Positions 21,663 to 32,240 of a stretch of 64,000 bases of DNA are shown here, in pieces. Source of the DNA: Silurus meridionalis (Eukaryota; Chordata; Actinopteri; Siluriformes; Siluridae). The stretch's first letter is position 1. Each line of letters begins with the position of its first letter. Location: positions 26,995,652-27,059,651 of the forward strand of contig NC_060886.1 in assembly GCF_014805685.1 (NCBI RefSeq), in the 5' to 3' direction. The notes beneath the pieces are model-generated. The model was not told where the DNA came from and did no database searches. It saw nothing but the letters and a program-made list of their open reading frames with translations. The position numbers were made by a program, and so were the translations under genes.

Positions 21663-22112
21663 TGCAATGCATTTTTGCATCAACATTTTTAAGTTAATTC
21701 AACTTATGTAGACCAATAATATTTAGTGCTCTGATCAGCATATTTTTCCACCCTCATAGAAAATAACAAGCATAATCCTAGATTTTTATTTAGCACGGTA
21801 GCAAAATTGACAGGAAATAACAGCACTGCACTACATCAATAGGTAGTAATGATTTCATAAACTTGTTGAAAGTTGAAAACATCAGTCAAGAAATTCAGAC
21901 AAATAATATAAATCCAAAATATTTTACAAGTAACCCTGTAGACAGCAGTGTAATTATAACAGACAATCAATTACAAACCTTTACTTCTAATCAAGAGAAT
22001 GACTTAATTTAATTTATTTCCTCATCAAAACCATCAACCTCGATCCCTTGCCTACAAGTTTCTTCAAACAGATAATTCCAGAGGTAATTGAACCTGTTTT
22101 AAAATTAATAAA

Positions 22113-22486
22113 ATGAACAACCCGGACTCAACACACACTCATACTCATTCACACACCCATGTCTTCAGTAAAACTCACATTACATCACTTTATTACCATA
22201 AACAACAGGTTTACTGGCGGAGCTATTTTTTATTTTGTATTTTGTATTTTGTGTTTTGTGTATTTGTCTTGCACTGTCTTGTGTTGTCTTTGCACAGTTT
22301 GCACCAGGTTACACACATGCACTTTATGTGGCGAGGACACTTACTAGTCCTTAGCCCTGTGTTTCTGTTTGTCATGATTGTTGTTGTATGTAGCACCAGC
22401 GTTCAGGAGGAACGTTGTTTCATTTCACTGTGTAATTCGTCAGCTATAAATGGTTGAAATGACAATAAAAGCTTATTGACTTGACT
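22113..22486 (+). mobile_element. LINE 3' end inserted in L2
   Basis: Interrupts the L2 frame after the LKLIK codons. It ends AATGACAATAAAAGC followed by TTATTGACTTGACTT, a LINE-type 3' tail. L2 coding sequence resumes at about 22721 with FFKLAIIIPLIKKP. It has no RT of its own left. Confidence 0.65.
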
Positions 22487-22710
22487 TCTTGAGGTTCCCT
22501 GGTGGTCTAGTGGTTAGGATGCGACGCTCTCACCACTGCGGCCCGGGTTCGATCCCCGGTCAGGGAAGCAACCCCAGCCATTAAGGTTGCACAAGCCTTA
22601 GTGCCGGTCCCAAGCCCGGATAAATGGGGAGGGTTGCATTAGGAAGGGCATCCAGCGTAAAAACATGTGCCAAATCAAACATGCGGATGGTCCGCTGTGG
22701 CGACTCGTAA
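22487..22710 (+). mobile_element. tRNA-Glu-derived SINE (copy 1)
   Basis: The head resembles tRNA-Glu(CTC): TTCCCTGGTGGTCTAGTGG (A box region) and CGGGTTCGATCCCCGG (B box region). The anticodon stem is no longer paired, so this is a SINE promoter and not a tRNA gene. The body contains GGAAGGGCATCCAGCGT. The 3' end GTCCGCTGTGGCGACTCG is a shortened RTE-type tail. The 10 bp target duplication TGACTTGACT is exact (22477-22486 and 22711-22720). Confidence 0.9.
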
Positions 22711-22724
22711 TGACTTGACTATGT

Positions 22725-24225
22725 ACCTAAATTCTTCAAACTGGCAATTATCATCCCTCTAATTAAAAAACCTTTCCTTGCAGCTGTCCAACTTCAGGCC
22801 AATATCAAAACCCCCCTTGATATCCAAAATTCTAGAAAAGGTTGTAGAATAGCAGTTATGCTCACATCTACATAGGAATAACATTTTTGAAATGTATCAG
22901 TCAGGATTTAGACCTCATCATAGCACAGAGACGGCGGTAAATGGCTTGTTATTGGTCTCTGATCAGAGTTTTGTCTCTTTACTTGTTTGCTCGACCTTAG
23001 TGCAGCTTTTGACACCACTATACTGCTTGCTAGGCATGAGAACGTTGTTGGAATAAAGGGAACAGCTCTCTTCTGGCTTAGGTCTTATTTGACTGATCAT
23101 TATCAGTTTATTGATGTAAAGGTGAGTTCTCAACACTCCCTGAGGTAATGTTTGGTGTTTTGCAAGGATCTGTCTTAGGCCCACTGCTTTTTTCTTTGTA
23201 TATGCTGCCTCTGGGTGAAATTATACATAAACATGGTATTTGCTTCCATTGCTATGCTGATGATGATAAGAGTTATATTTATATTAAGTTTGTAATCTTG
23301 TGTACCAGTGTAGATTTATTCATTACTAGAGACTCAAAGCACTTTTGTACGTCGCTCTGGATAAGGGCGTCTGCTAAACGCCGCAAATGTAAATGTAAAT
23401 GTAAATGATACACAGCTGTATATTTCAGCAAGGCCAGATGAGAGAGAGCAGCTCAACAATGTTGAGGAATGTGTAAAGGACATTACACAGTGGATACTTG
23501 ATAACTATTTTCTGCTCAACTCAGATAAGACAGAAGTACTTTAACTAGGACCACATGCAGCTAGAAGTAAACTTTCCAATTACGTAGCATCTCTGAATGG
23601 TGTTTCTATCTCAGTGTGTACAGCAGTCAAAAACCTTGGTGTGATTATTGACCCTAGCCTTTCCGTTGAGGCTTACATGAATAATATTCCCAGGATGGCC
23701 TTCTTTCTCGTTAGAAATGTTGCTAAAATTAGAAATATGATGTAGTTACAGGATGCAGAAAAACTAGTTCATGCTTTTATTACATCTAGATCAAACTACT
23801 GTAATGCTTTACTGTCTGGATGTTCAAGTAAGTGCATAAATAAGCTTCAGTTAGTTTAGAATGCAGCAGCAAGAGTCCTCACTAGATCTAGAAAATATGA
23901 CCACATCACCCCTGTTTTAATCAGTCTACACTGGCTCCCAAATAAAACTCGCATTGATTATAAAACACTTCTACTGACGTATAAAGCACTAAAGGGTCTC
24001 ACGCCGCAGTGTCTGAGTGAACTTCTGTACCAATATGATCATCCACACCTACTTAGATCAAAAGGTGCAGGATATTTGTTGGTACTTCAAATGAGGAAGA
24101 GTACAGCAGGGGGCAGATCTTTCCTTTATAAAGCCCCACAGTTATGGAACAGCCTTCCAATCAGTGTTCGGGAGTCAGACACAGTCTCAGTGTTCAAGTC
24201 AAGGTTGAAAATTTATTTATTTAGT
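22725..24225 (+). pseudogene. L2 reverse transcriptase, broken (copy 1)
   Basis: Recognisable in changing frames: [66 protein letters not shown], then after the insertion TQLYISARPDE, LGVIIDPSLS, LQLV and AARVLTRSRKYDHITPVL. Frameshifts, stops and a 140 bp insertion at the YADD catalytic box destroy it. Family order and motifs are those of fish L2-type LINEs. Confidence 0.82.
23265..23405 (+). mobile_element. LINE/SINE 3' tail inserted at the L2 YADD box
   Basis: Contains GTCGCTCTGGATAAGGGCGT, CTGCTAAACGC and (AAATGT)n, the 3' tail typical of V-SINE and related LINE families in fish. It splits L2 between CYADD and TQLYIS, with GAT repeated at both sides. It is also present in copy 2 (near 53808-53945), so it predates the duplication. 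Confidence 0.65.
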
Positions 24226-24439
24226 CAAGTCTTTCATCAGTAGATTTTTCTTAGGTAAAGGAGCAGATCTGGAGGGATCATGGATAAAGAGTGTTTGGTG
24301 AACTGGGATATTTGTTAGCTGTCATCCCCTCACGTTTACTCAGGTTTGTTGATGGTGGTGTGGTGGGCATTCTCTTATCCCAGAGATTCCTCATGTCTGT
24401 GTTACCTTCTGGTTCTCTCTTTTAGCTATGCTGCCATAG

Positions 24440-24478
<39 letters not shown>

Positions 24479-24500
24479 AGCTATGCTGCCATAGCGACTC

Positions 24501-24534
<34 letters not shown>

Positions 24535-24540
24535 ACTCTG
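24440..24540. repeat. CT-rich minisatellite in L2 3' region
   Basis: The unit TAGCTATGCTGCCATAGCGA followed by (CT)n occurs twice. The homologous region of copy 2 (54915-55040) has different CT lengths. Confidence 0.85.
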
Positions 24541-25165
24541 TGTGTCAAGTTAAACATGCTCCTAAACATGTTCCTGTTCCTGCCCTTCTTCCCTAGGCAG
24601 ATCTTCCCACTTTGTCCAGGCCTGCCTCTGGATAGTGTTCTCTTTTTTGGAGGCCATATGGGGAATGTGTCTAATCAACGCCTTGGGTGGTTCCATGAAA
24701 TTCCGGAGTAAGAACGGGAGCTTTGAGGATAGATTTGAACTGTAGTTAATGTCAACAGTCTGCTACACTGATTCAGGACTACAGTTTGCTTCTGATCACC
24801 ATCACTGTACCCCGCAACCTCGTATATCTGCAATAAATGGACATTTGGTGCAACCCAGATGAGGATGGGTTCCTTCTTGAGTCTGATTCCTCTGAAGGTT
24901 TCTTTCTTATGCCATCTCGGGGAGTTTTTCCATGCCACAGTCACCACCGGCTTGTTCATCAGGAACAAACATACACTTTACAAAGAACATGTTCATTTTT
25001 TATCACCACATTATCTGTGCCACTGCTTTTTTCTTTGTATATGCTGCCTCTGGGTGAAATTATACATAAACATGGTATTCGCTTCCATTGCTATGCTGAT
25101 GATGATAAGAGTTTGTAATCTTGTGTACCATTGTTAAAAGTGTTATACAAATAAAAATAAATCGA

Positions 25166-25706
25166 ATTGAATGGAATATTTGACAATTAATTGCAGGTTG
25201 TTTCAATTCTATCGTTAAATGTCTATGTAGCTCATTTACATTAAAGCAACATAATTAATTATGTTAAAGCAACATAAAATATAAAGCTTTAGATCTGTAA
25301 ATATTAAATGAAATTACACAAACTGTTAACAATCAGTTATGCAACATGCAGTTAATATCCTACCAACTTAATAAACACCTTAAAGACCATGCAAAAAACA
25401 TTGTTTATTCTGGACACAGAATTTCAAAGGTTTTTTTTAGCCAATAAAACAACATTTTGGCACAGATGAGTTTAGACACATTTACATTTTTTTTACAGTA
25501 ATAATCAAGCTTTTTCAAGATTGAAAAAACACTGTTTCTTCAACATTTACTTTTAAACAATGCAAGAAAACCAAAATATTGACATACAATATGGAACGAC
25601 ATGAGTAAGGCATGTACTGTAAGGTAAGTACATGTATATTTCTTTGACATACTTTCAGTTCTTTAACAGTAACCCTGTTGAATCTGTAATTGGTTAACTT
25701 TGCTAC
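25166..25706. other. No recognised feature; contains target site
   Basis: AT-rich sequence shared with 55736-56262. It ends in GCTAC (25702-25706), the left target duplicate of the retroviral element. Confidence 0.5.
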
Positions 25707-26065
25707 TGTTAGATTTTTATCATGCCCAAACGAAACTTAATTCTTGGAGAGGTTTTCCATACGACCTGCTATGCCCGTGGTGCCTTTCTGATATCAGGGA
25801 AGAAGAAATACACAGCACACAGAATGCATGTTCTTCCTCTTCTTCTCTTTATTGCAGGTAGCAGAATGTATATATACACATACAGAGAAAAGGCTGTCCT
25901 AAACTTGTTTCCTGTTTAGACAAGAGGATATACTAGCCGGAGATGTGTGAGCCCAGATAATGAATCCCTGTTTACCTTACAGACTAACATCGTAAATATT
26001 CTATAGACACTGAACAGACAAAGTGATGTGTGTGAAACAGTGTGAAAACCATCTTAACACTAACA
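25707..26065 (-). repeat. Retroviral LTR, complete (3' LTR in element sense)
   Basis: A 359 bp LTR with TGTTAG...CTAACA ends. Its last 101 bp on the plus strand (25965-26065) are identical to 28977-29077. Confidence 0.85.
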
Positions 26066-26213
26066 ATGGCCACTTTAAATCATTTATGATTTAGCATCAC
26101 ACACCAAAACATAGGATGTTCATCCTTGGAACAGAATCAGTGACATAAACTGCAAATGAAAAGATAAAGACAAACAAAAACATACAGATTCCATTTCATT
26201 CTTTCCCAACATG

Positions 26214-26395
26214 CATATAATCCTTAATCATCACCACTCCAATCGAGGCCTTTATGGCCTGTCTTACCATCGTCATCAAACATTGCAACATACAAAGTAC
26301 AATCCCAACAATCAATACAAGAATCATTCCTAAAACAAAATAGTGTTCAACACTCGTAAACAAACTCTTAATCTTGTCAAAAAAACTTTGTTCAG
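26214..26395 (-). pseudogene. Env transmembrane-like remnant of the retroviral element
   Basis: A minus-strand frame has a hydrophobic stretch of about 20 residues followed by cysteines and a basic segment, as at the membrane anchor of a retroviral transmembrane subunit. It lies between integrase and the 3' LTR, where env belongs. No surface subunit is recognisable. The assignment rests on position and hydrophobicity only. Confidence 0.45.
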
Positions 26396-26744
26396 CAGTT
26401 GTTTCACGTTCTCCAAGACATCATGAGACATTTATTTCTCAGTGCTTGTTCAGTATGTCTATAAGCAGTATTATCAGGTATATAGATACAGTTTCTTCTC
26501 ACTGAATAATGTATTCAAAGAGAATAAGAAAAATTCGGAGTCTAGTAACAACTATGCACATATTGTTATAGAATTTAGACCTAGAGCAGGTATCAGGGTG
26601 AGCTAAACTAAACAGTCAAGTGAGTCAGATCTTCACCCCGGAGGTGGCCCCCTTTCTACTATAAAGAAAGGATCTTTCCGTGGGCTCTCAACTGTTTCAG
26701 CCCTGAATACTCACTTAGGTAGGCTTCTTAGGCCAACAGACCAA

Positions 26745-26951
26745 TTAGTGCATAGAATAAGTGGGTGCTGTTTTGATCCTGCTTGCATGTATCCACTGTG
26801 GCTGATAATCAGTCAGAACTCCAGTTCTGGTTATAGCTAGAACAGTCGCTGGACCCAGATACTTCGGCTCAAGGACCTTGGTAGGCTTCAGACTTCTTAT
26901 CAGGACCTGCTGATTAGGCAAAAAAGGGTGTTTTGGCTTATCTGTGGGCAA
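26745..26951 (-). pseudogene. Retroviral integrase C-terminal fragment
   Basis: A 68-codon frame with the LEPKYLGPATVLAITRTGVL and WIHASRIKTAP motifs of the gamma-type integrase C-terminal domain. It ends in a stop at 26745. Separated by degraded sequence from the integrase core upstream. Confidence 0.8.
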
Positions 26952-27179
26952 GAAAGAGTTAGTGAGACATCAGCACTGATAGAATTCAATTTCTCAACCA
27001 GGGCAGAATCGTAGTCGTCCACCATCACTTCCAGGTTACCTAAGGAAGAAATGCCAGTGTGTCCCCTGACCCATGGGATCGGGAAAGGTTAGAACATAAA
27101 ACTTTCAAAAGGTTAGTTTTGTTGAAGATGGGGTCATTCTCATTTCTGTGAGTACTACCGGGAGAACAACAGTCCAATT

Positions 27180-27845
27180 TCAGCCTGTTTCAATGCAGGC
27201 TTTAGTAACACGTTCCATAATGGTTCTGTTTGTTCTCTCTACCACTCCGGCTGACTGTGGGTGATAGGGAATAATAAAATGCCAATCAATTGCTAAGCTT
27301 ATAGCCAAAAGTTGTGTAACTTTAGAAGCAAAAGGTGTGCCGTTATTACTTTCAATCCCACTAGGAATACTAGAGATGATCTCTTTTGTTAATATTTTGA
27401 CAACCGTTTTAGCATTCTCTGTCACACATGCAAATGCTTCTGGCCACTTACTGAATCTGTCAACTATAACCAACAGGTATCTCAAATTTCCTACAGGTGG
27501 CATATGTGTAACTATGGTCACTTTGGCAGGGAGTTGAACAGCTTTTAAAAAATCGCCTATGAGATTAAAATGTGCTATGGGCTTTCCATCAGCTGTTTTA
27601 AAGTCTCTTTGCTTCCATGTTTCGGCAAAATCATGCACAACACCATAAGCATACTTAGAATCAGTGTATATAGTCACTACTTTACCTTCAGACAACTGAC
27701 ATGCTCTTGTAAGTGTGACCAACTCTGCAGCTTGTGCAGATGTGTATGGTAATGATTTTGCTTCAACTATTACATCAGGTAATCTTACAACCGCATATCC
27801 ACATAAATACACATCATCAGAAAGTTTTGAACATGAACCATGCAC
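27180..27845 (-). pseudogene. Retroviral RNase H joined to integrase core
   Basis: An open frame of 221 codons. The first half carries RNase H motifs (AQAAELVTLTRACQL, IYTDSKYAYGVVHDF). It passes directly into the integrase core (LLVIVDRFSKWPEAF, NGTPFASKVTQLL, YHPQSAGVVERTNRT). The end of RNase H and the integrase zinc-binding N-terminal domain are deleted, leaving an in-frame fusion. It is probably inert. Confidence 0.85.
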
Positions 27846-27984
27846 ATATAGGCAATCCCCTCTTCCAGGGCCATATCTAAAAGCTCAGGCCCACAAGAGG
27901 TCTCTTGTTCAATGTGTTTAAGGCAATCATGTGCGTCGCCAAAACCATCTAAGTCAACATCATCTAGCAGATCAGGCAAAGCTA

Positions 27985-28434
27985 CTACAGCTGAATGCAG
28001 CTGAGAAGAGGCTTAATAGTTAAGTTTTCCATTGCCAAGAGTGTGGTTTCATAACCAGATCTACGTTGCGCGGACATATGTTGTGTAAAATAGCTGTTAC
28101 CTGATGTGAGGTGTACAGCATCCCGGACCATCAGAGCCGCAGCAGCCACTGCATGCAAGCACGAGGGCAACCCTTGTGTTATGTTGTCTAAAGATTTGGA
28201 AAGATACGCAACAGGGCGATATCTTTCACCGTGTTCCTGGGCTAGGATCCCCGCAGCCATACCACCACGTTCGTGCACATAAAGGTGAAAAGGTTTAGCA
28301 TAATTCGGCTGACGAGTCAACAAAACCCTGAGGAAGACGTGTCCAGGTGAATTGACGTCCCCTATAGGTAAACGCGAAAAGCGGCTGCGTCTCTGAGGCC
28401 AAAGGGACACTGAAAAAAGCAGAACAAAGATCAA
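27985..28434 (-). pseudogene. Retroviral RT-RNase H connection fragment
   Basis: Begins in RT (RLPIGDVNSPGHVF, normally followed by the catalytic YxDD segment) and jumps to the connection domain (KPFHLYVHERGG, RPVAYLSKSLDNI). The segment with the catalytic aspartates is deleted, so no polymerase activity is possible. Confidence 0.82.
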
Positions 28435-28722
28435 TCACAGTAAAAATCTGTGAGTCTCTGGTATAGAGTTAACAATGGTAGCTACATCGGGCACCAAAGA
28501 AGCTAACGGAATAACTAATTTATTAATCTCACGTAAATCTTTTGTTAGTCTCCAGCATTTTTTATCTGCCTTCAAGACGGGATTAATCGGTGTGTTATAA
28601 GGTGAATGTGTCTCGATCAAAACACCTTGTGACAATAAACTGTCAATAACTGGAGCAATGCCAACATTCTTCTCTTTTGACAATGGATGTTGTTTAACAA
28701 AAATCGGATGGTGTGTTTTCAT
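28435..28722 (-). pseudogene. Retroviral RT N-terminal fragment
   Basis: A 95-codon frame with the RT fingers motifs: VKQHPLSKE, SLLSQGVLIETHSPYNTPI, WRLTKDLREINK. It is separated by a frame change from the connection fragment at 27985-28434. Confidence 0.82.
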
Positions 28723-28859
28723 GATACGGTTTTACCTGGATTAAACCTGCCTCATCTTTGTGAGAGGCCCATAATTTAGGGTTAACTTCACCTAAATTTG
28801 GTTCATCAGGCAGGACCTCTGTGGCTCAGTTGAGAGCATGAGGACAGAAGAAAAAGACA

Positions 28860-28968
28860 GTGAAACATTGGTTTCAAAAAACAGAATTTCCATTCCCATT
28901 TTGTGCATCATATCTCTTCCTAAAAGGTTTAAAGACGAGTTTGGAATTATTGTAAAGCTATGATAAAA
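28860..28968 (-). pseudogene. Retroviral protease C-terminal remnant
   Basis: The minus-strand frame contains NLLGRDMMHKMGMEI, the LLGRD box near the end of retroviral proteases. It sits just upstream of the RT start in element order. Confidence 0.65.
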
Positions 28969-28976
28969 ATTAGTAC

Positions 28977-29077
28977 TCCCTGTTTACCTTACAGACTAAC
29001 ATCGTAAATATTCTATAGACACTGAACAGACAAAGTGATGTGTGTGAAACAGTGTGAAAACCATCTTAACACTAACA
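28977..29077 (-). repeat. Partial retroviral LTR (5' LTR in element sense)
   Basis: Only the outermost 101 bp of the 5' LTR remain. They are identical to 25965-26065. The rest of the LTR, the primer-binding site and gag are deleted. Confidence 0.85.
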
Positions 29078-29239
29078 GCTACTAATAAAAATTAAAAGAA
29101 CTACTCTCAAAAAGTATTACAATATAGGATTACAATATGTCATTTTTATTTTTCTTTGTGTAGTGGGTTCGCTCTGTGTTGTGTGCGTTTTTAAATAAAA
29201 AGACTCCACACGTTTGTACAATCGTCAAATGGTTTACGT

Positions 29240-29499
29240 TGGAGAATGTTTGCTACTGTCTAGCTCCAGTAGAATCTTCTGGAAAAATCCAAACGTGTAG
29301 CGTAGTTCTTTTCGGTGACAGATTAATTGCATATATTAGGCCTAGTAGCAAAACACAGGCCTTTGCTACACCTGATAACCCTGTCAAGACCTCCGTACCT
29401 TCCAGCACAGTCTCTAAGGGGATGTTTCTGGAGCCACCTTTTGTGATGATCCTTACATGTTGTGGCAGTTCCTGCTAGTATGTGTCCCCATTAAGATCC
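29240..29499 (-). pseudogene. C-terminal fragment of a multicopy fish protein family (copy 1)
   Basis: On the minus strand: RIITKGGSRNIPLETVLEGT, then LTGLSGVAKACVLLLGLIYA. It resembles the C-terminus of an uncharacterised protein family found in many copies in fish genomes. Two bases are missing after the LIYA segment, shifting the frame, and the end is cut by a deletion near 29240. The longer copy is 57233-57540. Family recognition is from memory and tentative. Confidence 0.4.
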
Positions 29500-29591
29500 T
29501 TAAATAAAATAAAAGCATTCCAAATTATGGACAAGTCATGATTTTTCATGTCAAACAATAATTTAAAACAACAATACCACAATGTCTATTT

Positions 29592-31345
29592 AGGGCCCGA
29601 GCACTGAGGAGCAGGCCAGAATGGCCTGCACCAGAGGTGCGAAGCCCTATTGTTTTCCTTAGAATTTATTATTAAGGCCCGAGCACCGAGGAGCAGGCCA
29701 GAATGGCCTGCACCAGAGGTGCGAAGCCCTATTGTTTTCCTTAGAATTTATTTTATTTTATTTTATTTATTTATTTATTTATTTTTTTTTTACACACATT
29801 GGCAATTTGGGGTCCCTTAACATACTTGAAAACTCTTGAAATTTGGCACACACGTCAGAGTCCTTTGTCACTAGGGCCGGACAAAGGCCGGTATTCAGGC
29901 GTGGCAGGGGGGCTCTGTAGCGCCCCATGTAATTAAAAAACAAACATTCGTGCACAGATCGGGCAATTATGTACGCACATGTACGAGAGTTGGTACGCAT
30001 ATAGATCTCATCGAGCCGAACAACTGTCGCGCTCTAAACTATGAGCTCCGCCCAACAGGAAGTCAACCATTTTGGTTTGTTTTATAAGTGCATGCGGTGA
30101 ACTTTTAAATACTCCTCCTAGGGAATTCATGCGATTGACATCAAACGTGGTGACCATGATGCCGAGACATTGGACTTGCTAAATTGCGAAGGGATTTTTG
30201 ATATCTCGAACGGTGCTGCCATGGCGAGGCGACAAATTTATGACGAATTCGGAGAACAGGAAGTGTTTAATATCTAAAGCAAAAAAAAAAATGTCTTATT
30301 CGGATGACACGCAGTGTGTATGTTCGGCCAAGGATTCCGATCGCATCGATGTGCCTATTGTGAATCTTGGACATAGCGCCACCAACAGGCGCCAGGAAGT
30401 GTGTCAGTCACAAAAGGTGGATTTTTTGACAGTTGCATGTGGTGAACTTTTAAATACTTCTCCTAGGATATTCATGCGATTGCCACCAAACATAATCAAC
30501 ATGATGGCAAAACATTGTAGATGATAATTTGCAAAGTGATTTTTGTTATCTCGAACGCTGTTCTCATGGCAATGCGTCAAACTTACATTTTATTTCAGGC
30601 ATATTTAAGGCTTTTGGCGTGCTTAGATTAACTTGAAATTTAACACATACATCACATTTGTCGGCTGTTAAGTGTGTCCAAAAATTGTCGGACAAGAGTG
30701 TGTCTCTTAAGTGGCCCACTAGCGCCCCGTTTGTCTAAAATGTGAGGTTTCTTTTACTTACAGTCCCCAAATGGGTCAGTAACAACAGAAAAAGGATTCC
30801 GATCGCATCAATGTCCATATTGTGAATCTCGGACATAGCGCCACCAACAGGCGCCAGGAAGGGTGTCAGTCACAAATGGTGGATTTTTTGACAGTTGCAT
30901 GTGGTGAACTTTTAAATACTCCTAATAGGATATTCATCCAATTGACAAACGTAATCAACATGATGCCGAGACATTGTAGATGATAAATTGCAAAGGAATT
31001 TTTTATATCTCGAACGCGTCAAACTTTACTTTTATTTTAGGCATATTTAACGCTTTTGGCGTGCTTAGATTAACTTGCAATTTGACACATACATCACATT
31101 TGTCGGCTGTTAAGTGTGGACAAAAAGGTCAGACAACAGTGTGTCTCTTAAGTGGATCACTAGCGCCCCGTTTGTCTAAAATGTGTGGTTTATTTTACCT
31201 ACAGTCCCCAAATGGGTCAGTAACAACATAAAATATTCCACTGATATTTACCCACTTGATGCACTTGTTTTCTGGGAGGCACCGTATAGCGATACACAAA
31301 TGTGCGAGGGCCCGCCATTGCTGCTTGCAGCTATATTTATTATTA
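29592..31345 (-). repeat. GGGCCCGAGCAC-family dispersed repeat (inverted)
   Basis: Starts with two direct copies of an 84 bp terminal module (29592 and 29676; GGCCCGAGCACCGAGGAGCA, CAGGCCAGAATGGCCTG). It then runs through the same modules as 7181-10503 in reverse and ends AGGGCCCGCCATTGCTGC. The paralogous region is 58640-61470. Confidence 0.8.
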
Positions 31346-31589
31346 TTACTGTTCCTAGGATTTCGGCAATTAATTTTCGGCCCATACCGTTTGTCCCAGC
31401 GTTCGGAATTCCAGGAATTCTGCATCAAACAGGCTCCAAAAAATGAATGGGGAATCCAATCCGCCTCAGATCGGCCAGCGTTCACCCCACAGGCTCGTAA
31501 GACATATCCTCTCATCGAATTGCATTATGGTAGATGCTAGAACCCTGCACTAAATGGGGGAAGGGGGTAGGAGCAAATAAGCGGTGGGG
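31346..31589. repeat. Repeat flank shared with 61471-61645
   Basis: TTTCGGCAATTAATTTTCGG, GGCCAGCGTTCACCCCACA and intervening sequence recur beyond the family copy in the second unit. No ORF of note. Confidence 0.55.
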
Positions 31590-32240
31590 GCACGACGACA
31601 TATCAATGGACTCATATAGGAAGAATACAAGAAAATACAGCAAGGGGATGTGTGATATATCAATAGACTCAGCCCAGCATAGAGCTGTGGGTGATATTGT
31701 GACGTCACGTGACGTCACCTCAAACCACGCCCACACCATTAGCCCAAATAGGCTAAAAAACGAACGCGCTCGGAAACGGGGGTTCATATGTCAAAACACT
31801 CGGCACAGTGGGGGAGTTGAACCCCGGGTGAATTTTTGCCGTCATAGACCACGCCCACCCCACAAACATATTAGCTTACCGCGTCTGGTGCATCAAACCG
31901 TTTGGCATGGTCCGGGGAATCTCTGGCAGAGTTCAGTTTTGACACCACGTGGGCGGGAACGTGAAAAAAACGAAAAATGGCAAAACCCCAGTGACATGGG
32001 AGTGTGACACATCTAATCACTCGGCACGGCAGTGGAGAGAGTGGGACGCGGTCGTGTGATGACATCACCTGACCCTGCTCCCTCGAAATAAAATGGCAAA
32101 ACCAGGTGTGCGAGGTATCGAAATGCTCGTCTCTCTGAGTACGGTCGCGTCTCGTGGTTGGCATTAAAAACAATAGGCCGGGGTGTGGACTTTTGCACGC
32201 ACTACTCACATTTTCTTCAGGAAATGTCACATTCTAGTTT
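31590..32240 (+). repeat. GC-rich CRE/E-box tandem repeat (third locus)
   Basis: Same diverged units as 19945-20570 but independently placed. At 31699-31718 it carries an exact 20 bp palindrome, GTGACGTCACGTGACGTCAC. Some units are shorter than in the other two loci. Confidence 0.7.

Larger units (their letters stand above)
21880..25165 (+). mobile_element. L2-type LINE with nested insertions (copy 1)
   Basis: A plus-strand L2-type element runs from about 21880 (upstream of RT; DPLPTSFFKQIIPEVIEPVL in one frame) to the 3' end GTTATACAAATAAAAATAAA near 25160. It is interrupted by a LINE 3' end (22113-22486), a SINE inside that (22487-22710) and a short tail element (23265-23405). The 3' untranslated part has CT-rich minisatellites (24440-24540) and a re-inserted piece of its own RT (25023-25115). 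Copy 2 starts at 52594. Confidence 0.8.
25707..29077 (-). mobile_element. Endogenous retrovirus-like element, defective, recent insertion
   Basis: A 3.37 kb element begins TGTTAG and ends CTAACA, with a 5 bp target duplication GCTAC on both sides (25702-25706, 29078-29082). The duplicated locus has the uninterrupted site at 56258-56262. Pieces in minus-strand order: a partial LTR, a protease end, an RT start, an RT-RNase H connection, RNase H joined to integrase, the integrase C-terminus, an env-like transmembrane stretch and a complete LTR. Gag, most of env, the RT catalytic box and the integrase zinc domain are missing. Pol resembles gamma/epsilon-type (class I) retroviruses. It cannot be autonomous. 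Confidence 0.85.

Noticed and set aside
22490..22570. Possible tRNA-Glu gene
   Set aside because: The acceptor and T arms look like tRNA-Glu, but the anticodon stem has mismatches and the sequence continues into a SINE body with target duplications. The same holds at 53010-53085.
31534..32230. ORFs of 119 and 157 codons over the GC-rich repeat
   Set aside because: They cross diverged tandem units in shifting register and are not kept open in the other two loci.
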